The notes beneath the pieces were generated by a model. That model saw nothing but the letters and a program-made list of their open reading frames with translations. It was not told the DNA's origin and ran no database searches. Below, piece after piece: positions 1-10,700 of a stretch of 64,000 nt of DNA (positions within the stretch are counted from its first letter, which is position 1; each line of letters opens with the position of its first letter). The position numbers were made by a program, and so were the translations under genes. Source of the DNA: Paramoeba atlantica (lineage: Eukaryota > Discosea). The DNA lies in NCBI GenBank assembly GCA_977017575.1, contig CDRNVI010000021.1:372001-436000 (forward strand). Direction: 5' to 3'.

Positions 1-1245
1 CTGCAGGCCGTCCACGGATGTCTGTCAACAGGAAAGGAAGCTAACGTGTACTACTCCACCCAAGCCCAGGGAGATCCCGTCGCGATCAAGGTCTACCGCA
101 CTGCTATTCTTCTTTTTAAGGACAGGGAGCGCTACGTCAGGGGGGATTTCCGCTTTCAGCGCTATTGCAAGACAAACCCACGTAAGATGGTGCGCGCTTG
201 GGCAGAGAAGGAGGCCAGGAATTTACGCCGCCTTGAGGCAGCAAAAATATTAGCCCCTCGGGTGCTGCAACTTCGGTTACACATTTTGGTCATGACTTTT
301 CTGGGGTCCAAGGAAAGGGCATGGGAGCGTCTTCACGATGTCCGTTCGCTCCGTGAGCGTTTTGGTCTCAATTTGTACCGGCAAGCAATTCAAATATTGA
401 AGGACATGTACCAACTTTGCAGGCTTGTGCACGGTGATTTTAGTGAATTTAACCTTCTAGTGGAGCCAACAGGGGAAAAGCAAGGTGACCCAGCCTCGAA
501 TACAGAAACATTGCTACGAACGAATACTCGCTCCCCTCGCGATTCATACGACGATGAAGTTCCACCCCGTCTTTATGTAATTGACGTCTCCCAATCCGTG
601 GAACCGGATCATCCGAATGCTTCCACCTTTCTGCGACGTGATATCGCTAATGTTAATCGTCTGTTTGTACAGTACATTCCACCAGAAGAGCGCGCTACTG
701 TGGAAAATATTTATCGTTATGTCACCGGAAAAGCAGAAATCTTGGCTGTTGGGATCGCCCAGGGGTCAGATCCGCTGCGTGATAAAGTTTTCGAACAAAT
801 TCCATTGCCAAATTCTTTCGGGAATTACACCACTGCGCACTGCAGTGAAGATGTAGAACGTCAATACGATGAATTGAAACAAACTCCTATATTGGAAAGT
901 CAATTCAAAGAAATGTGCATTAAAGAAATCGAGAATGCGAATTTGCATGAAAAAATGAAAATTTCAATACCTTCTGCACTTTGTGACGAAGTTAAGGAAG
1001 ATGATGCACATAGCAGTAGCTCCATTCCTCTTACGCATCAAGCTCTATCGGAAACTGAGATGCCGTACGTTCGAGCTGGTAAGTCAAAGGACGAAAGGAA
1101 GTCGCACCGCAAGGAAATTAAGGTTGAAAATAGAGAACGGCGGAAGCAAAAAGTGCCAAAACACCTCAAGAAAAAGGGTAAGGCTCGAAAACAAGTGGAG
1201 CCCGTTTTAGTATCGGACTCACAGGTATTTTCAGTGGCCATGTAA
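1..1245 (+). CDS. RIO1: RIO1-type atypical serine kinase, 5' end outside window
   Basis: RIO1 is an ATPase/kinase acting in the last cytoplasmic steps of 40S ribosomal subunit maturation. The frame is open from base 1, so the N-terminus lies upstream; 414 codons are seen. The flexible P-loop motif STGKEANVY is at fragment residues 9-17, followed by the RIO1 signature FKDRERYVRGDFRF. The catalytic loop VHGDFSEFNLLV has its Asp near residue 146, and the metal-binding IDVSQSVEPDHP follows. The tail is Lys/Arg-rich (KVPKHLKKKGKARK), as usual for RIO1. The motif set separates it from RIO2 and RIO3. A GTG at 46 could be mistaken for a start, but the frame and the kinase domain continue upstream of it. 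Confidence 0.93.
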   Translation: MQAVHGCLSTGKEANVYYSTQAQGDPVAIKVYRTAILLFKDRERYVRGDFRFQRYCKTNPRKMVRAWAEKEARNLRRLEAAKILAPRVLQLRLHILVMTFLGSKERAWERLHDVRSLRERFGLNLYRQAIQILKDMYQLCRLVHGDFSEFNLLVEPTGEKQGDPASNTETLLRTNTRSPRDSYDDEVPPRLYVIDVSQSVEPDHPNASTFLRRDIANVNRLFVQYIPPEERATVENIYRYVTGKAEILAVGIAQGSDPLRDKVFEQIPLPNSFGNYTTAHCSEDVERQYDELKQTPILESQFKEMCIKEIENANLHEKMKISIPSALCDEVKEDDAHSSSSIPLTHQALSETEMPYVRAGKSKDERKSHRKEIKVENRERRKQKVPKHLKKKGKARKQVEPVLVSDSQVFSVAM

Positions 1246-1396
1246 AAAAGTTATCATTTTTTAAATCAGGATTCATATCATTTTAATCATGTGCTCCGGC
1301 ACGCGGGTGAAATACTTTTAAGATATTTTTGAAACAATGTCATTGGCTGAACGTTTTTTATGTGTGTGATTTATTTTCCTTTCACACTACATTTGA

Positions 1397-1882
<486 letters not shown>

Positions 1883-2241
1883 CTATGGGCGAAATTGACA
1901 TGGCGTAGTTATTTCGAATTACTAAGAAAGTATTGAACTCGATTCACTAATATGGAATTAATAATTTTTGGAAGTGTAAACCTGCATCTGAAGTGAAATA
2001 TGCTCTGAAAAGAGTGCATTTTTGATATGTTTCACAATGGTGAAGGGACGGATGTATTGAGCGTCAGACTCCCCTCAAAGTCGAAAATTTTGTATTGCTA
2101 TATGGAAAATCTAGTCTCGTAATGTAGGGGCATTATTGGTATCATTTGTTGGACAACAAACTCCTGCCCACTACACATTTTTTATACACAGTCAAATTTC
2201 ATTGAGTTTCTTTCTATTACCGTCAATAAGTTGGTACCCCA
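1883..2241 (+). other. Intergenic spacer, no gene seen
   Basis: AT-rich spacer between the E2 and helicase genes. No ORF with protein-like composition and no repeat or RNA fold was recognised. It presumably holds the 3' UTR of the E2 and the 5' UTR of the helicase. Confidence 0.6.
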
Positions 2242-3468
2242 ATGACCGAAGAAGTTAAAAATGGAGATTGGAAACAAGGACTACGAGCCCCCGAAAAGGA
2301 TACTCGTATTAAAACCGATGATGTTCGTTCCAGGCAGCAACTTACCTTTGAAGACTACCAACTCAAGCGCGAGCTTTTAATGGGAATATTTGAAAAGGGA
2401 TTCGAACGTCCTTCTCCCATCCAAGAGGAAGCGATTCCTGCCGCCATCTCCGGCAAAGATATTATGGCTCGCGCGAAGAACGGAACCGGAAAGACAGCCT
2501 CTTTCATTATCCCCGCCTTAGAAAAGGTAAACGTGAAGAACCACAAGATTCAAGTTCTTATACTCGTCCCCACACGGGAACTGGCACTGCAGACGGCTCA
2601 GGTGACCAAGGAGCTCGGTAAGCACATGGAGGTGAACGTCATGACCAGCACCGGAGGTACTTCCCTACGTGGTGACATCCAACGTTTGTTTAACCCCCCT
2701 CACATCCTAGTAGCCACCCCAGGCCGAATCTTCGACTTGGCTTCGAAAAACGTAGCTAACTTGTCTAGTTGTCACATGGTGATTTTAGACGAGGCAGACA
2801 AACTGTTGTCCTCCGAGATGATGGAATTGGTGGACAAGGTGATTCGGTACGCGAGCCCGAAACGACAGTTGCTAATGTTTTCTGCAACCTTTCCTGTCGC
2901 AGTCAAGTCTTTCTGTCACAGTCACTTGCGCAAAGCGCATGTGATCAATCTAATGGATGAACTAACCCTCATCGGGGTATCGCAATTCTACGCTTATGTA
3001 GAGGAAAAGCAAAAGATTCACTGCTTGAACACGCTGTTCACACGATTACAAATCAACCAATCCATCATCTTTTGCAACAGTGTAAATCGTGTAGAGTTGC
3101 TTGCGAAAAAAATTACGGCGCTAGGGTATTCTTGCTACTATATTCACGCTCGGATGCCCCAGGAACACCGTAATCGTGTTTTTCATGACTTCCGCCAAGG
3201 TTTGTGCCGGAACCTTGTGTGCTCGGATCTCATTACCCGTGGTATTGATATTCAGGCAGTGAATGTGGTGGTTAATTTCGATTTTCCTAGGGCCGCTGAG
3301 ACTTATCTTCATCGTATCGGTAGAAGTGGCCGTTTTGGTCATCTGGGGTTGGCCATTAATTTTATAACAAAAGAAGATCGTGAGTCGGTAGTATGCATTG
3401 AGAAGGAGCTCGACACAGTAATAAAACCCATGCCAAAGGAGATTAGCCTTGACTTGTATGCAAAATAA
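2242..3468 (+). CDS. DHH1: DEAD-box RNA helicase DHH1/DDX6
   Basis: DHH1 (DDX6) is a cytoplasmic helicase that represses translation and promotes decapping in P-bodies; in trypanosomes it helps control mRNA fate. The 408-residue protein has the [20 protein letters not shown] opening and Q motif, the Walker A variant [28 protein letters not shown] and [10 protein letters not shown]. The family-specific [19 protein letters not shown] and [19 protein letters not shown] segments set DHH1 apart from eIF4A. No low-complexity tail is present; the protein stops shortly after the helicase core. The ATG at 2242 gives a normal short N-terminal extension. Confidence 0.95.
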   Translation: MTEEVKNGDWKQGLRAPEKDTRIKTDDVRSRQQLTFEDYQLKRELLMGIFEKGFERPSPIQEEAIPAAISGKDIMARAKNGTGKTASFIIPALEKVNVKNHKIQVLILVPTRELALQTAQVTKELGKHMEVNVMTSTGGTSLRGDIQRLFNPPHILVATPGRIFDLASKNVANLSSCHMVILDEADKLLSSEMMELVDKVIRYASPKRQLLMFSATFPVAVKSFCHSHLRKAHVINLMDELTLIGVSQFYAYVEEKQKIHCLNTLFTRLQINQSIIFCNSVNRVELLAKKITALGYSCYYIHARMPQEHRNRVFHDFRQGLCRNLVCSDLITRGIDIQAVNVVVNFDFPRAAETYLHRIGRSGRFGHLGLAINFITKEDRESVVCIEKELDTVIKPMPKEISLDLYAK

Positions 3469-4207
3469 TAGATCAGAATAAACGACAATACGGTCGTATC
3501 CATGAACGAAGTGAACTACAGTGTGGAAATATCTTGACATGAGTTTTCGTAAGTTTGTCGTGTGAGCAAGAAATAATCTTCAAACTTTTTCTGGCAAAAC
3601 TAGACGTTCTGTGTTTTTAATATGGATGCTTTGTATAGGAAGTACAACTAAAAGTTCCATGATGAATACAAATTAGCTTTTATATAACATTAGCATTATT
3701 TATCAAGACTCATATTTTTTGGTTTGTGTATAGTTGCCAGCATTTCAAACTTTTAGCATCGAATCCTTTTTATATCCTATGAAAGTAGAAGACAGACAAA
3801 TGAAGTAAAAAAACGGCAATTTCTGTTTGTATTATTCCATTTTTATAGCAGTTTCACAATAGGGTTTTATGCAAGACATACACACGACAACTTGCGTTTT
3901 TTATTTGCTTTTTTTAATAGTATTCTACCTATTCGCAATATTTTAAGGTTTGGTGTTTTGATTTTATACCGACGTTATTTGGGCCCGTTGTTAGTACACA
4001 TACATATTTGAAAGTTAAAGTTATATATGTTGAAGTTAATGCTATGCCATTTTATTTGTAGCAATATTTTGAAACTACCAGAAAGCTAGAACATAAGAAT
4101 TCCGGCCGTGTGCAAATTACACTGGCCTACTGGAACGGTTTTTCTCTAATGGCGGATAGTGTAGCTCTTAGAGATATTTTGAACTAGCCTTTTATAGTCG
4201 CATTTTT
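3469..4207 (+). other. AT-rich intergenic spacer
   Basis: About 740 bases, strongly AT-rich with many T runs. No credible coding frame, RNA gene or repeat shared with other parts of the window was seen. The longest minus-strand frame here is mostly a shadow of the helicase 3' end. Confidence 0.6.
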
Positions 4208-5248
4208 ATGACGAAAAATCTTCTTTGTGTGTGCAACCCTTTACTTGACATTTCCAATACAGTAACACCGCAATTTTTGGAAAAGTACAAAATTGCCCCC
4301 TCCAGCGCCGCTCTTGCTGACCCGGAACTACATGGACCATCTTTTTTTCAAGAACTTTCTGAACAGAAAGGGACGGAGTACATAGCAGGCGGTAGCGGAA
4401 TGAACACCGCTCGAGTTTGTAGTTGGATGCTAGAGGAGAATAATAAAGTACACTACATGGGTGCCGTGGGAAAGGACCACTACGCCACGACACTCAAAGA
4501 CAACGCGACACAGAGTGGAGTTGACGTAAGCCCAATGATGGAAATTACAGATGAAACTCCGACAGGTCTATGCGCTGTGTGTATTACGGGTAAAGAGCGC
4601 TCACTGGTAGCTTCCTTACAGGCCGCAAACAAATTCGCTTATGAGCACATAAAATCTGACGCCGTGCAAAAATGTGTGAAGGATGCCTCGATCGTCTATG
4701 CCTCGGGATTTTTTCTTACCGTCTGCCCAGAGGCCCTGTGCGATCTAGCAGAAAAGTGCAAGGCAAGAAATCTTACTTTCTGCATGAATATGTCGGCGCC
4801 ATTTATTATGCAATATTTTAAGGATCCTCTCATGAAGTTACTACCGTACTGCGATATTATTTTCTGCAATGAGGACGAGGCCAGAAGCCTGGCTCAAATG
4901 CTTGGAATTGGAGAAGGAAATCTTGAGCCCAACGAGATTGCTTCTCAGATTGCATCAAATCAAATTTTGAAAGCGAACGGTTTACAGACCGTAGTATTTA
5001 CCCAAGGGAAGGATCCAGTAGTGCTATCCTGTAGCAATAGCCCTACAGAGCTTGTTGAAGTACCTACCGTACCCTTCGAAGAGATAGTGGATACGAATGG
5101 AGCCGGTGATGCCTTTGTGGGAGGTTTTCTAAGTGGCTTATGTCGAGGCATTCCGCTGAAAAAATGCGTAGAGCTCGGAAGCTATGCTGCTGGAATAGTG
5201 ATCCGACAGAGTGGTTGTCAGACACCTGGAAAACCTTCTCCACCTTAA
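4208..5248 (+). CDS. ADK: Adenosine kinase (PfkB family)
   Basis: Adenosine kinase phosphorylates adenosine to AMP in purine salvage, which is essential in kinetoplastids because they cannot make purines de novo. The 346-residue length is normal. The N-terminal strand is NLLCVCNPLLDIS, the substrate-binding Gly-rich motif GGSGMNTAR is at 61-69, and the PfkB signature DTNGAGDAFVGGF starts at residue 295 with catalytic Asp D301. The GAVGKDHYA segment is also typical. It ends PGKPSPP with no glycosomal signal. The ATG at 4208 is close to the first domain strand, as expected. Confidence 0.92.
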   Translation: MTKNLLCVCNPLLDISNTVTPQFLEKYKIAPSSAALADPELHGPSFFQELSEQKGTEYIAGGSGMNTARVCSWMLEENNKVHYMGAVGKDHYATTLKDNATQSGVDVSPMMEITDETPTGLCAVCITGKERSLVASLQAANKFAYEHIKSDAVQKCVKDASIVYASGFFLTVCPEALCDLAEKCKARNLTFCMNMSAPFIMQYFKDPLMKLLPYCDIIFCNEDEARSLAQMLGIGEGNLEPNEIASQIASNQILKANGLQTVVFTQGKDPVVLSCSNSPTELVEVPTVPFEEIVDTNGAGDAFVGGFLSGLCRGIPLKKCVELGSYAAGIVIRQSGCQTPGKPSPP

Positions 5249-5939
5249 CAAGGGGCATGCAGAACAGTTAATAAGAAACATACTTAACATTTCACAAGAG
5301 TTAGATGAGCTAACTTAAAAAAACATAGAGCTACACTTTTTCCATAAAGTATATCCATTTTTTCCTATAGTTAATACTCTATTTTCTATCGTATGTCTCA
5401 AATTATTTTGCTTATTTCAACAAATCTCGCTATCTTGAGTAGACACCAAAGAAATTGAATTGTCATAAGAATTACGAGTCTGACTTAGATTGCATAATAG
5501 ATTTATAGTGGTTTCTTAATGAGTTACTCAAACTTTTCATGTGCGCTAATGAGATATTTAATACTTTTAAAGAACTATAATAGTAAGTGAAGTATTCTGG
5601 TAATGCTAGCCACATCGCTTTTTTTCATCTCTGGTTTCATCAATTTTAAGCACTGACTTTTCGTAATATTGAAAAACAGGCAGTTAAAATTTTGGTCTTA
5701 TTCAGTCTTCTCATTGTATGACTCCATGAGCGTTTCCCAATTCCTTTGATTATTGTAGTGTAAAGTTTCGTTCATCTATTTACAACATTTCATTTATGAG
5801 ACGACGTTGATTAAATAACTGATACGCATTTTAAACGTTTTTAAAGCGATATAGTCAGAGGTAAGGAATCTTAATCTAGTATTTGATAATACTAAATAGG
5901 TTTATCTCGATTTTTGAATTTCGTTCATGCTATACGAGC
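5249..5939 (+). other. AT-rich intergenic spacer
   Basis: About 690 AT-rich bases with no recognisable gene. The GSK3 reading frame opens at a TTG near 5883, but the first ATG in that frame is at 5940, so the preceding part is taken as 5' UTR. Confidence 0.6.
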
Positions 5940-7175
5940 ATGATAACCGCTTCCGTAAAATCACGTACAAAGCCTGAGTCACCAGAAACTCAGGCTGGGT
6001 GTCTTGGCACGCACAAAGATACTTACCAAACGTTTGTTCCCGAAAGAGTGCTTGGACAAGGTTGCTTTGGGACGGTCTACCTTGCCCGGATTTGTCACGG
6101 ACCATATTGGGAGCACAAAGGTTCTATTTCTGGTACATGCGGCACATTGCCACCTGCAGTAACACTTGCACGTAACACAAATACAAATTCGAAAACTTTT
6201 GTTGAGAATTCTACATGCTCTCACGTCGCGATAAAAAAAGTGCTGCAGGACAGAAGATACAAAAACAGAGAGCTGCAGCTCATGCTACGAGTTAGTCACC
6301 CGAATTTTGTTTCCTTACATCAGTACTATTACACGAGGGAAGAGAAATCCGAGGAGGTATATCTCAATTTGGTTTTAGAGTTTGTACCCGAGACGATACA
6401 GCATTTCTACAAAAGCTACTTGCGCTCAAGGCAACTTGTACCAGATCTGTATCTGAGATTATTCTCCTACCAACTCTTACGCGCCATGCTTTACTTGCAT
6501 TCTCCAGAGGTAAATATTTGTCATCGCGATGTGAAGCCACATAATGTTTTGGTTAATCCAACCACTGGTGAGCTTAAATTATGTGACTTGGGAAGTGCAA
6601 AACAACTTGATGCTCAAGAGCCTAATGTGGCGTATATCTGCTCTCGATATTACAGAGCTCCGGAGCTTATTCTGGGTGCAACGCAGTACACCACGGCGGT
6701 AGACTTATGGTCTGTGGGATGTGTGATCGCAGAGCTCGTACTAAGAAGACCATTGTTTATGGGTGATAATAGCGAATCACAATTTGTTGAAATAGTTAAA
6801 ATTCTTGGTCTTCCTACCGCACACGAGCTTAAAGCAATGGGTGCAAGCAATGGTATATCTTCAATGCATATTTTGATGAACGGAATGCGTAAAAAGGGAG
6901 TGTGTGGTGCAAAGTCTTCGTGGCGTGAACTGTTCCCCCCTCACATCTCAAGCGACCTGGTAGATTTAATAGCTCGTCTGCTACTCTACTCACCAAGTCA
7001 TCGTATTCTACCTGCCGATGCCCTTTGCCTTCCGGTATTCGATGGACTTCGGAATTCCTCATCAAATTTGCCCTCTGGCATTCCCATCCCTTCACTTTCT
7101 AATTTTCAAATAGAAGAAATACGGTGTATGAGCGAAGCTCATCTGAGAAAGTTGGTGGTACGACCCCCACAATAA
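5940..7175 (+). CDS. GSK3: Glycogen synthase kinase 3 (GSK3/shaggy-like)
   Basis: CMGC-group Ser/Thr kinase that prefers primed substrates. The 411-residue protein has Gly loop GQGCFGTVYL, VAIKK with K99, YKNREL with phosphate-pocket Arg R110, catalytic HRDVKPHN with D197, and the GSK3 activation loop AYICSRYYRAPE with regulatory Tyr Y232. R196 and K221 complete the primed-phosphate pocket. Two oddities are a DLG in place of DFG (216-218) and an insertion of about 40 residues between the Gly loop and VAIK, rich in Thr, Asn and Ser. The insert lies where other GSK3s have a short strand turn. The start is the first ATG in frame; the frame upstream has only a TTG. Confidence 0.9.
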   Translation: MITASVKSRTKPESPETQAGCLGTHKDTYQTFVPERVLGQGCFGTVYLARICHGPYWEHKGSISGTCGTLPPAVTLARNTNTNSKTFVENSTCSHVAIKKVLQDRRYKNRELQLMLRVSHPNFVSLHQYYYTREEKSEEVYLNLVLEFVPETIQHFYKSYLRSRQLVPDLYLRLFSYQLLRAMLYLHSPEVNICHRDVKPHNVLVNPTTGELKLCDLGSAKQLDAQEPNVAYICSRYYRAPELILGATQYTTAVDLWSVGCVIAELVLRRPLFMGDNSESQFVEIVKILGLPTAHELKAMGASNGISSMHILMNGMRKKGVCGAKSSWRELFPPHISSDLVDLIARLLLYSPSHRILPADALCLPVFDGLRNSSSNLPSGIPIPSLSNFQIEEIRCMSEAHLRKLVVRPPQ

Positions 7176-7344
7176 AATTAGAAAGTCTTGTATTACTAGT
7201 ATGTACATAGCCAAATGATTTTCTATACGCGTCTCGACGCAGCGTATTAATAAATTGGAAGGATCTAAAAATCCATGTCAAAACATTCAAGTAATCGCTT
7301 GAGTATTTTAGAGAAATCATTTTTGAAGGCCACATTTCTTTTAA

Positions 7345-8775
7345 ATGGAAGAGTCACACACTGCGATAGCAGAGATGCAGGAGAAATTACAAACACTCCA
7401 AGCAAGTTTTCTTCCATCTCCTCAGCAATTATTCGCTCTGAAGCGGTATATGATGGCTGAGATGGATACTGGTTTACGTGGTTCAAGTTCTCTTGCAATG
7501 CTACCTACTTTTATAGAAAAACCGAATCAACGAAGAAGCGTTTCTCCTGGAATCTATTACGCTGTAGATCTTGGTGGTACTCATTGTCGTGTCTTGTGTT
7601 TAGCCCAGTGGAGTCACCGAAAGAAATGCCTTTTGCAGCAATCCCGTATAGTGCCCGATGCTGTAAAGAAAGGATCCTTGAACGCCTTGTTTGACTTCGT
7701 AGTCGAATGCGTGGCTACAGCTGAGTCTCTATCCACCAACGATTCTATATCACGAAGCAATTCTTGCCGCATCCCACTTGCCTTTACTTTTTCATTTCCT
7801 GTAAAACAAACCGGATTGTGCAGTGGTACTCTTCTGCGGTGGACGAAGGGTTACGCCATTTCGGATGGGAATCAGCGAGATATTGTTGAGTGCTTGCGAG
7901 AGGCACTGATAAGGAAAGGGTTACACCACTTTCATGTGGTTGCACTATGTAATGACACAGTCGGCACCCTCCTTTCGCAAGAATTTTACGGACATGAAGC
8001 TGATATTGGTTGTATATTGGGTACAGGAACGAATTCGTGCTATTGGAGGAAATCTTATAACACTTCAAGTGACTCGGACAAGGAAGATGAGACAGATCTT
8101 CGCTTAACGGCCACGAACATTGAGTGGGGTAATCTTGGCAGTGGACAAAAAAATACACCGCTTCCAGATACTTCTTACGATCGCACTTTAGATCAAAACA
8201 GCACGAATCCTGGCGAGCAGAGATTCGAGAAATTGATTTCTGGGAGGTACCTGGGTGAAATTTCACGACTCATACTTCTGGACATACTTCCTCTTCATAG
8301 TCACTCTCGTAAGTTGCTCTCGAAAGTCAATGCCATAACATCTTCCACGATGAGCAGATTTATGAACAATTCTATCAAGATAAATGGAACCTCTGGTTTC
8401 GATATGACTGATTCAAGTGAAACTCGAATTTTTAAAACTGTTTTCAAAATTGTGAGAAATCGCTCAGCACTGCTTGTTGCCGGGGCATTGTCTGCACTAG
8501 TAGACGTGATCATCAAGGAAAGAAACATTTCCAGAGAAATACGAATTGCAGTAGATGGGGGCTTATTTGAGTGCATGCCTCAATACCGAAAGATTCTTAC
8601 CCTAGGTTTACAGCAGTTATGTGGTTTGTACAGTGCAAAAATTATACATGTCAAACAAGGCAGTGGGTTGGGCGCTCTCTGGCTAGCCACTCATGGAGAA
8701 ATCAAGGAGAGACCATCTGCTTGTCACACCGAAAAGGAAGCTCAGATAGTTGGTACTAGTGTATCCAAATTATAA
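7345..8775 (+). CDS. HK: Hexokinase with C-terminal SKL glycosome signal
   Basis: Hexokinase phosphorylates glucose to glucose-6-phosphate. The 476-residue length is that of a 50-kDa hexokinase. Visible motifs are SSLAMLPTF, the phosphate-1 loop DLGGTHCRV (about 75-83), the glucose-binding FTFSFPVKQTG and RWTKG, NDTVGTL with catalytic D204, LGTGTN, the substrate Glu in NIEWGNLG, and DGGLFECMPQY near the ATP site. The last three codons are TCC AAA TTA, giving SKL, a canonical type 1 peroxisomal targeting signal. In kinetoplastids this predicts import into glycosomes, where early glycolysis takes place. The sequence is divergent (GTH rather than GTN in the phosphate loop), so substrate range is uncertain. 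Confidence 0.92.
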   Translation: MEESHTAIAEMQEKLQTLQASFLPSPQQLFALKRYMMAEMDTGLRGSSSLAMLPTFIEKPNQRRSVSPGIYYAVDLGGTHCRVLCLAQWSHRKKCLLQQSRIVPDAVKKGSLNALFDFVVECVATAESLSTNDSISRSNSCRIPLAFTFSFPVKQTGLCSGTLLRWTKGYAISDGNQRDIVECLREALIRKGLHHFHVVALCNDTVGTLLSQEFYGHEADIGCILGTGTNSCYWRKSYNTSSDSDKEDETDLRLTATNIEWGNLGSGQKNTPLPDTSYDRTLDQNSTNPGEQRFEKLISGRYLGEISRLILLDILPLHSHSRKLLSKVNAITSSTMSRFMNNSIKINGTSGFDMTDSSETRIFKTVFKIVRNRSALLVAGALSALVDVIIKERNISREIRIAVDGGLFECMPQYRKILTLGLQQLCGLYSAKIIHVKQGSGLGALWLATHGEIKERPSACHTEKEAQIVGTSVSKL

Positions 8776-8837
8776 GCACATTTCTGAAAACTGAGAAAGT
8801 GCTTTTGTATTGCTATTTGCGTTTACGACCTACCGTT

Positions 8838-9147
8838 TACCGTGCACCCCCAGTAAGAGAATGGGTTTTGGGTCAAAATGGTCAAATCTCTCTTACTGGG
8901 GGGGATGCTTTTTTGGACAGTTTTCTCCCAACTTTTCTCCCAACTTTTTTTTGTGAAAACGTGTTAAAGCATTTAGCGCCCACAATTAAAATGTGGGTTA
9001 CCCCCGAGGCCCCCAACATGCGGACACTCACCCCCTACTCCCTATACGCCTCCTATAGGGATCCCGTGCCAAATCTCTCTCACCGGGGGTCTCTTACTCA
9101 GCTCGAAAAGGGCTGAGTCTCTCTTACTGGGAGGGGTCTACGGTAGT
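8838..9147. mobile_element. 310-bp MITE with TA ends, family 1
   Basis: The ends are inverted repeats. The left reads TACCGTGCACCCCCAGTAAG; the reverse complement of the right reads TACCGTAGACCCCTCCCAGT and continues AAGAGA. TA dinucleotides sit at both edges, which is the Tc1/mariner target-site rule. Inside are further inverted copies of the end motif (near 8885-8900 and 9075-9130), so the element can fold on itself. A 105-residue frame crossing it starts at a TTG, has a biased composition, and is not taken as a gene. No transposase is present, so this is a non-autonomous element. Confidence 0.7.
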
Positions 9148-9360
9148 GATCCGAAAGATGTTGCAGCATACGGGAGAACGACAGGGTTAGTTATGCTACA
9201 CCCAAGCCAAAAATTATTATCGTTAAAATTCATGGTACAAAAATTATTGTTTTTTAATTGAAAGTTGATTAGTTTCGACAATAATTAAAAACTCAATAAT
9301 ATTAGTCGGCAGTGTATTTACATAGTAGTTATATTTAGAAAGCTACTTCTGGGCAAAGTC

Positions 9361-9384
9361 TTATTTTCTTATATTTTATTTTAG
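9361..9384 (+). promoter_or_regulatory. Polypyrimidine tract and AG splice acceptor at Rab1 start
   Basis: A T-rich tract ending TTTTATTTTAG abuts the ATG of Rab1. This is the layout of a 3' splice acceptor. Either spliced-leader trans-splicing or a 5' UTR cis-intron would fit. No CTAAC-like branch site is obvious just upstream, which favours trans-splicing. Confidence 0.5.
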
Positions 9385-10029
9385 ATGCCTGTACCAACCA
9401 GTCTACAAACCTCTGAGTACGACTACCTGTTCAAAATCCTTTTGATAGGAGATAGTGGAGTCGGAAAAAGTTGCTTGTTATTGCGTTTCGCCGATGACAC
9501 CTACGCCGAGAGCTTTATCTCTACGATTGGGGTCGACTTCAAGATACGTACTGTTCGGATGGATGGAAAAACAATCAAACTGCAATTGTGGGACACTGCC
9601 GGACAGGAAAGGTTTCGCACCATCACGTCAAGTTATTATAGAGGAGCTCATGGTATTATTGTAGTATATGATGTCACTAACCGCGAAAGTTTCGAACATG
9701 TAAAAGGGTGGCTTCATGAAATCTCTAAGCATGCCAGTGACAATGTGAATAAAATTCTCATCGGGAACAAATGCGATCTCGTGGGTCAAAGAAAAGTGGA
9801 AAAGGAAACTGCGCAACAGTTTGCGGATTCACTGAGTATACCTTTTATGGAGGCCTCTGCGAAAAAGGCTACGAATGTAGAGGAGGCATTTAACAAGATG
9901 ACAATGGAAATTAAGCGTCGTGTGACAGCACAAAGGGCGTCTACGGGACAAAGGTCCAGTGGAATACGTCTCAACCCTCCAGGAGCAAGAAACACAGTCA
10001 AGTCGAAAGGATGTTGCTCTATCATGTAG
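9385..10029 (+). CDS. RAB1: Rab1/Ypt1 small GTPase
   Basis: Rab1 governs ER-to-Golgi vesicle traffic. The 214-residue protein begins like other Rab1s ([20 protein letters not shown]). The P-loop GDSGVGKS is at 22-29, the effector region [11 protein letters not shown], the switch [21 protein letters not shown], then NKCD and SAK. The body matches Rab1 better than Rab8. The C-terminus is CCSIM (210-214), so the two prenylatable cysteines are followed by three residues rather than being terminal. The start codon sits directly on an AG acceptor. It may work with the TBC-domain RabGAP at 21 kb, but that pairing is inferred only from family roles. Confidence 0.95.
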   Translation: MPVPTSLQTSEYDYLFKILLIGDSGVGKSCLLLRFADDTYAESFISTIGVDFKIRTVRMDGKTIKLQLWDTAGQERFRTITSSYYRGAHGIIVVYDVTNRESFEHVKGWLHEISKHASDNVNKILIGNKCDLVGQRKVEKETAQQFADSLSIPFMEASAKKATNVEEAFNKMTMEIKRRVTAQRASTGQRSSGIRLNPPGARNTVKSKGCCSIM

Positions 10030-10328
10030 CATGTGCACAACATGTAGCTGTTGTGTAGCTTTTCATAGTTGTAGGCTCAAAAAATGATTATCTGGAAGAA
10101 TTTTATGCAAACGTACTCTTTCAATCCTAATATCTCGTTCAACAAGTTGCTATTTTATACCTGTTCTGCTAATCGGATATGCATTTTTATAAGTATTACG
10201 TATATTCACTCTTCACATTAGTCTTCAGATATCCTTCTACTCGGTCGTTTAGGGTGATTTATTTTTAAATTAAATCAAAATAGCCATAAAGTACATCTCT
10301 GGGTAATGCACTTTCTTACGCCGCATCC

Positions 10329-10700
10329 ATGGACGAAAATGGGGACAGATTTTCGCCAACATTAGCGGACAGTTTTAGAAGTGGTCTGCCTTCCGCAATT
10401 TTGCATGCATTTGCACCACTTTATGACTCTATCCCACATATTCAACGTCTTGTTGAGGCAGCACAGGATTGTGCTTTCTGGTTTTCAGATCCAACATATT
10501 GTCGGGAGAAAGATGCCGCAGTTGTAAACGTATTTATGCAAGCAACGGAAGAATCTTTCCGGGTATGTCCTCAAGAAAGTAAAGAGCTTGCTCGGTGTTA
10601 TGAAAGCAAAGGAAATAAATCCTCAGAGTTATGTACACATGCTCGGCACAGTTGGATGAAATGCTTATACGACAAAGCGAATATCAATGTCTGGCGGTAG
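10329..10700 (+). CDS. Six-cysteine CX9C (CHCH-type) mitochondrial protein
   Basis: The 123-residue protein has three perfectly spaced CX9C pairs: C48-C58, C80-C90 and C102-C112. Twin CX9C proteins are imported into the mitochondrial intermembrane space by the Mia40/Erv1 relay and are commonly complex I or IV subunits or assembly factors. The multi-pair layout is reminiscent of NDUFA8 (complex I), but the rest of the sequence is not convincing enough to name it. There is no classical presequence, as usual for this import route. The ATG at 10329 is the first in frame. The neighbour downstream is not functionally related as far as can be seen. Confidence 0.75.
   Translation: MDENGDRFSPTLADSFRSGLPSAILHAFAPLYDSIPHIQRLVEAAQDCAFWFSDPTYCREKDAAVVNVFMQATEESFRVCPQESKELARCYESKGNKSSELCTHARHSWMKCLYDKANINVWR

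Noticed and set aside
8799-9116. 105-codon plus-strand frame after hexokinase
   Set aside because: Starts at TTG, overlaps a MITE with its inverted repeats, and has no protein-like motif.
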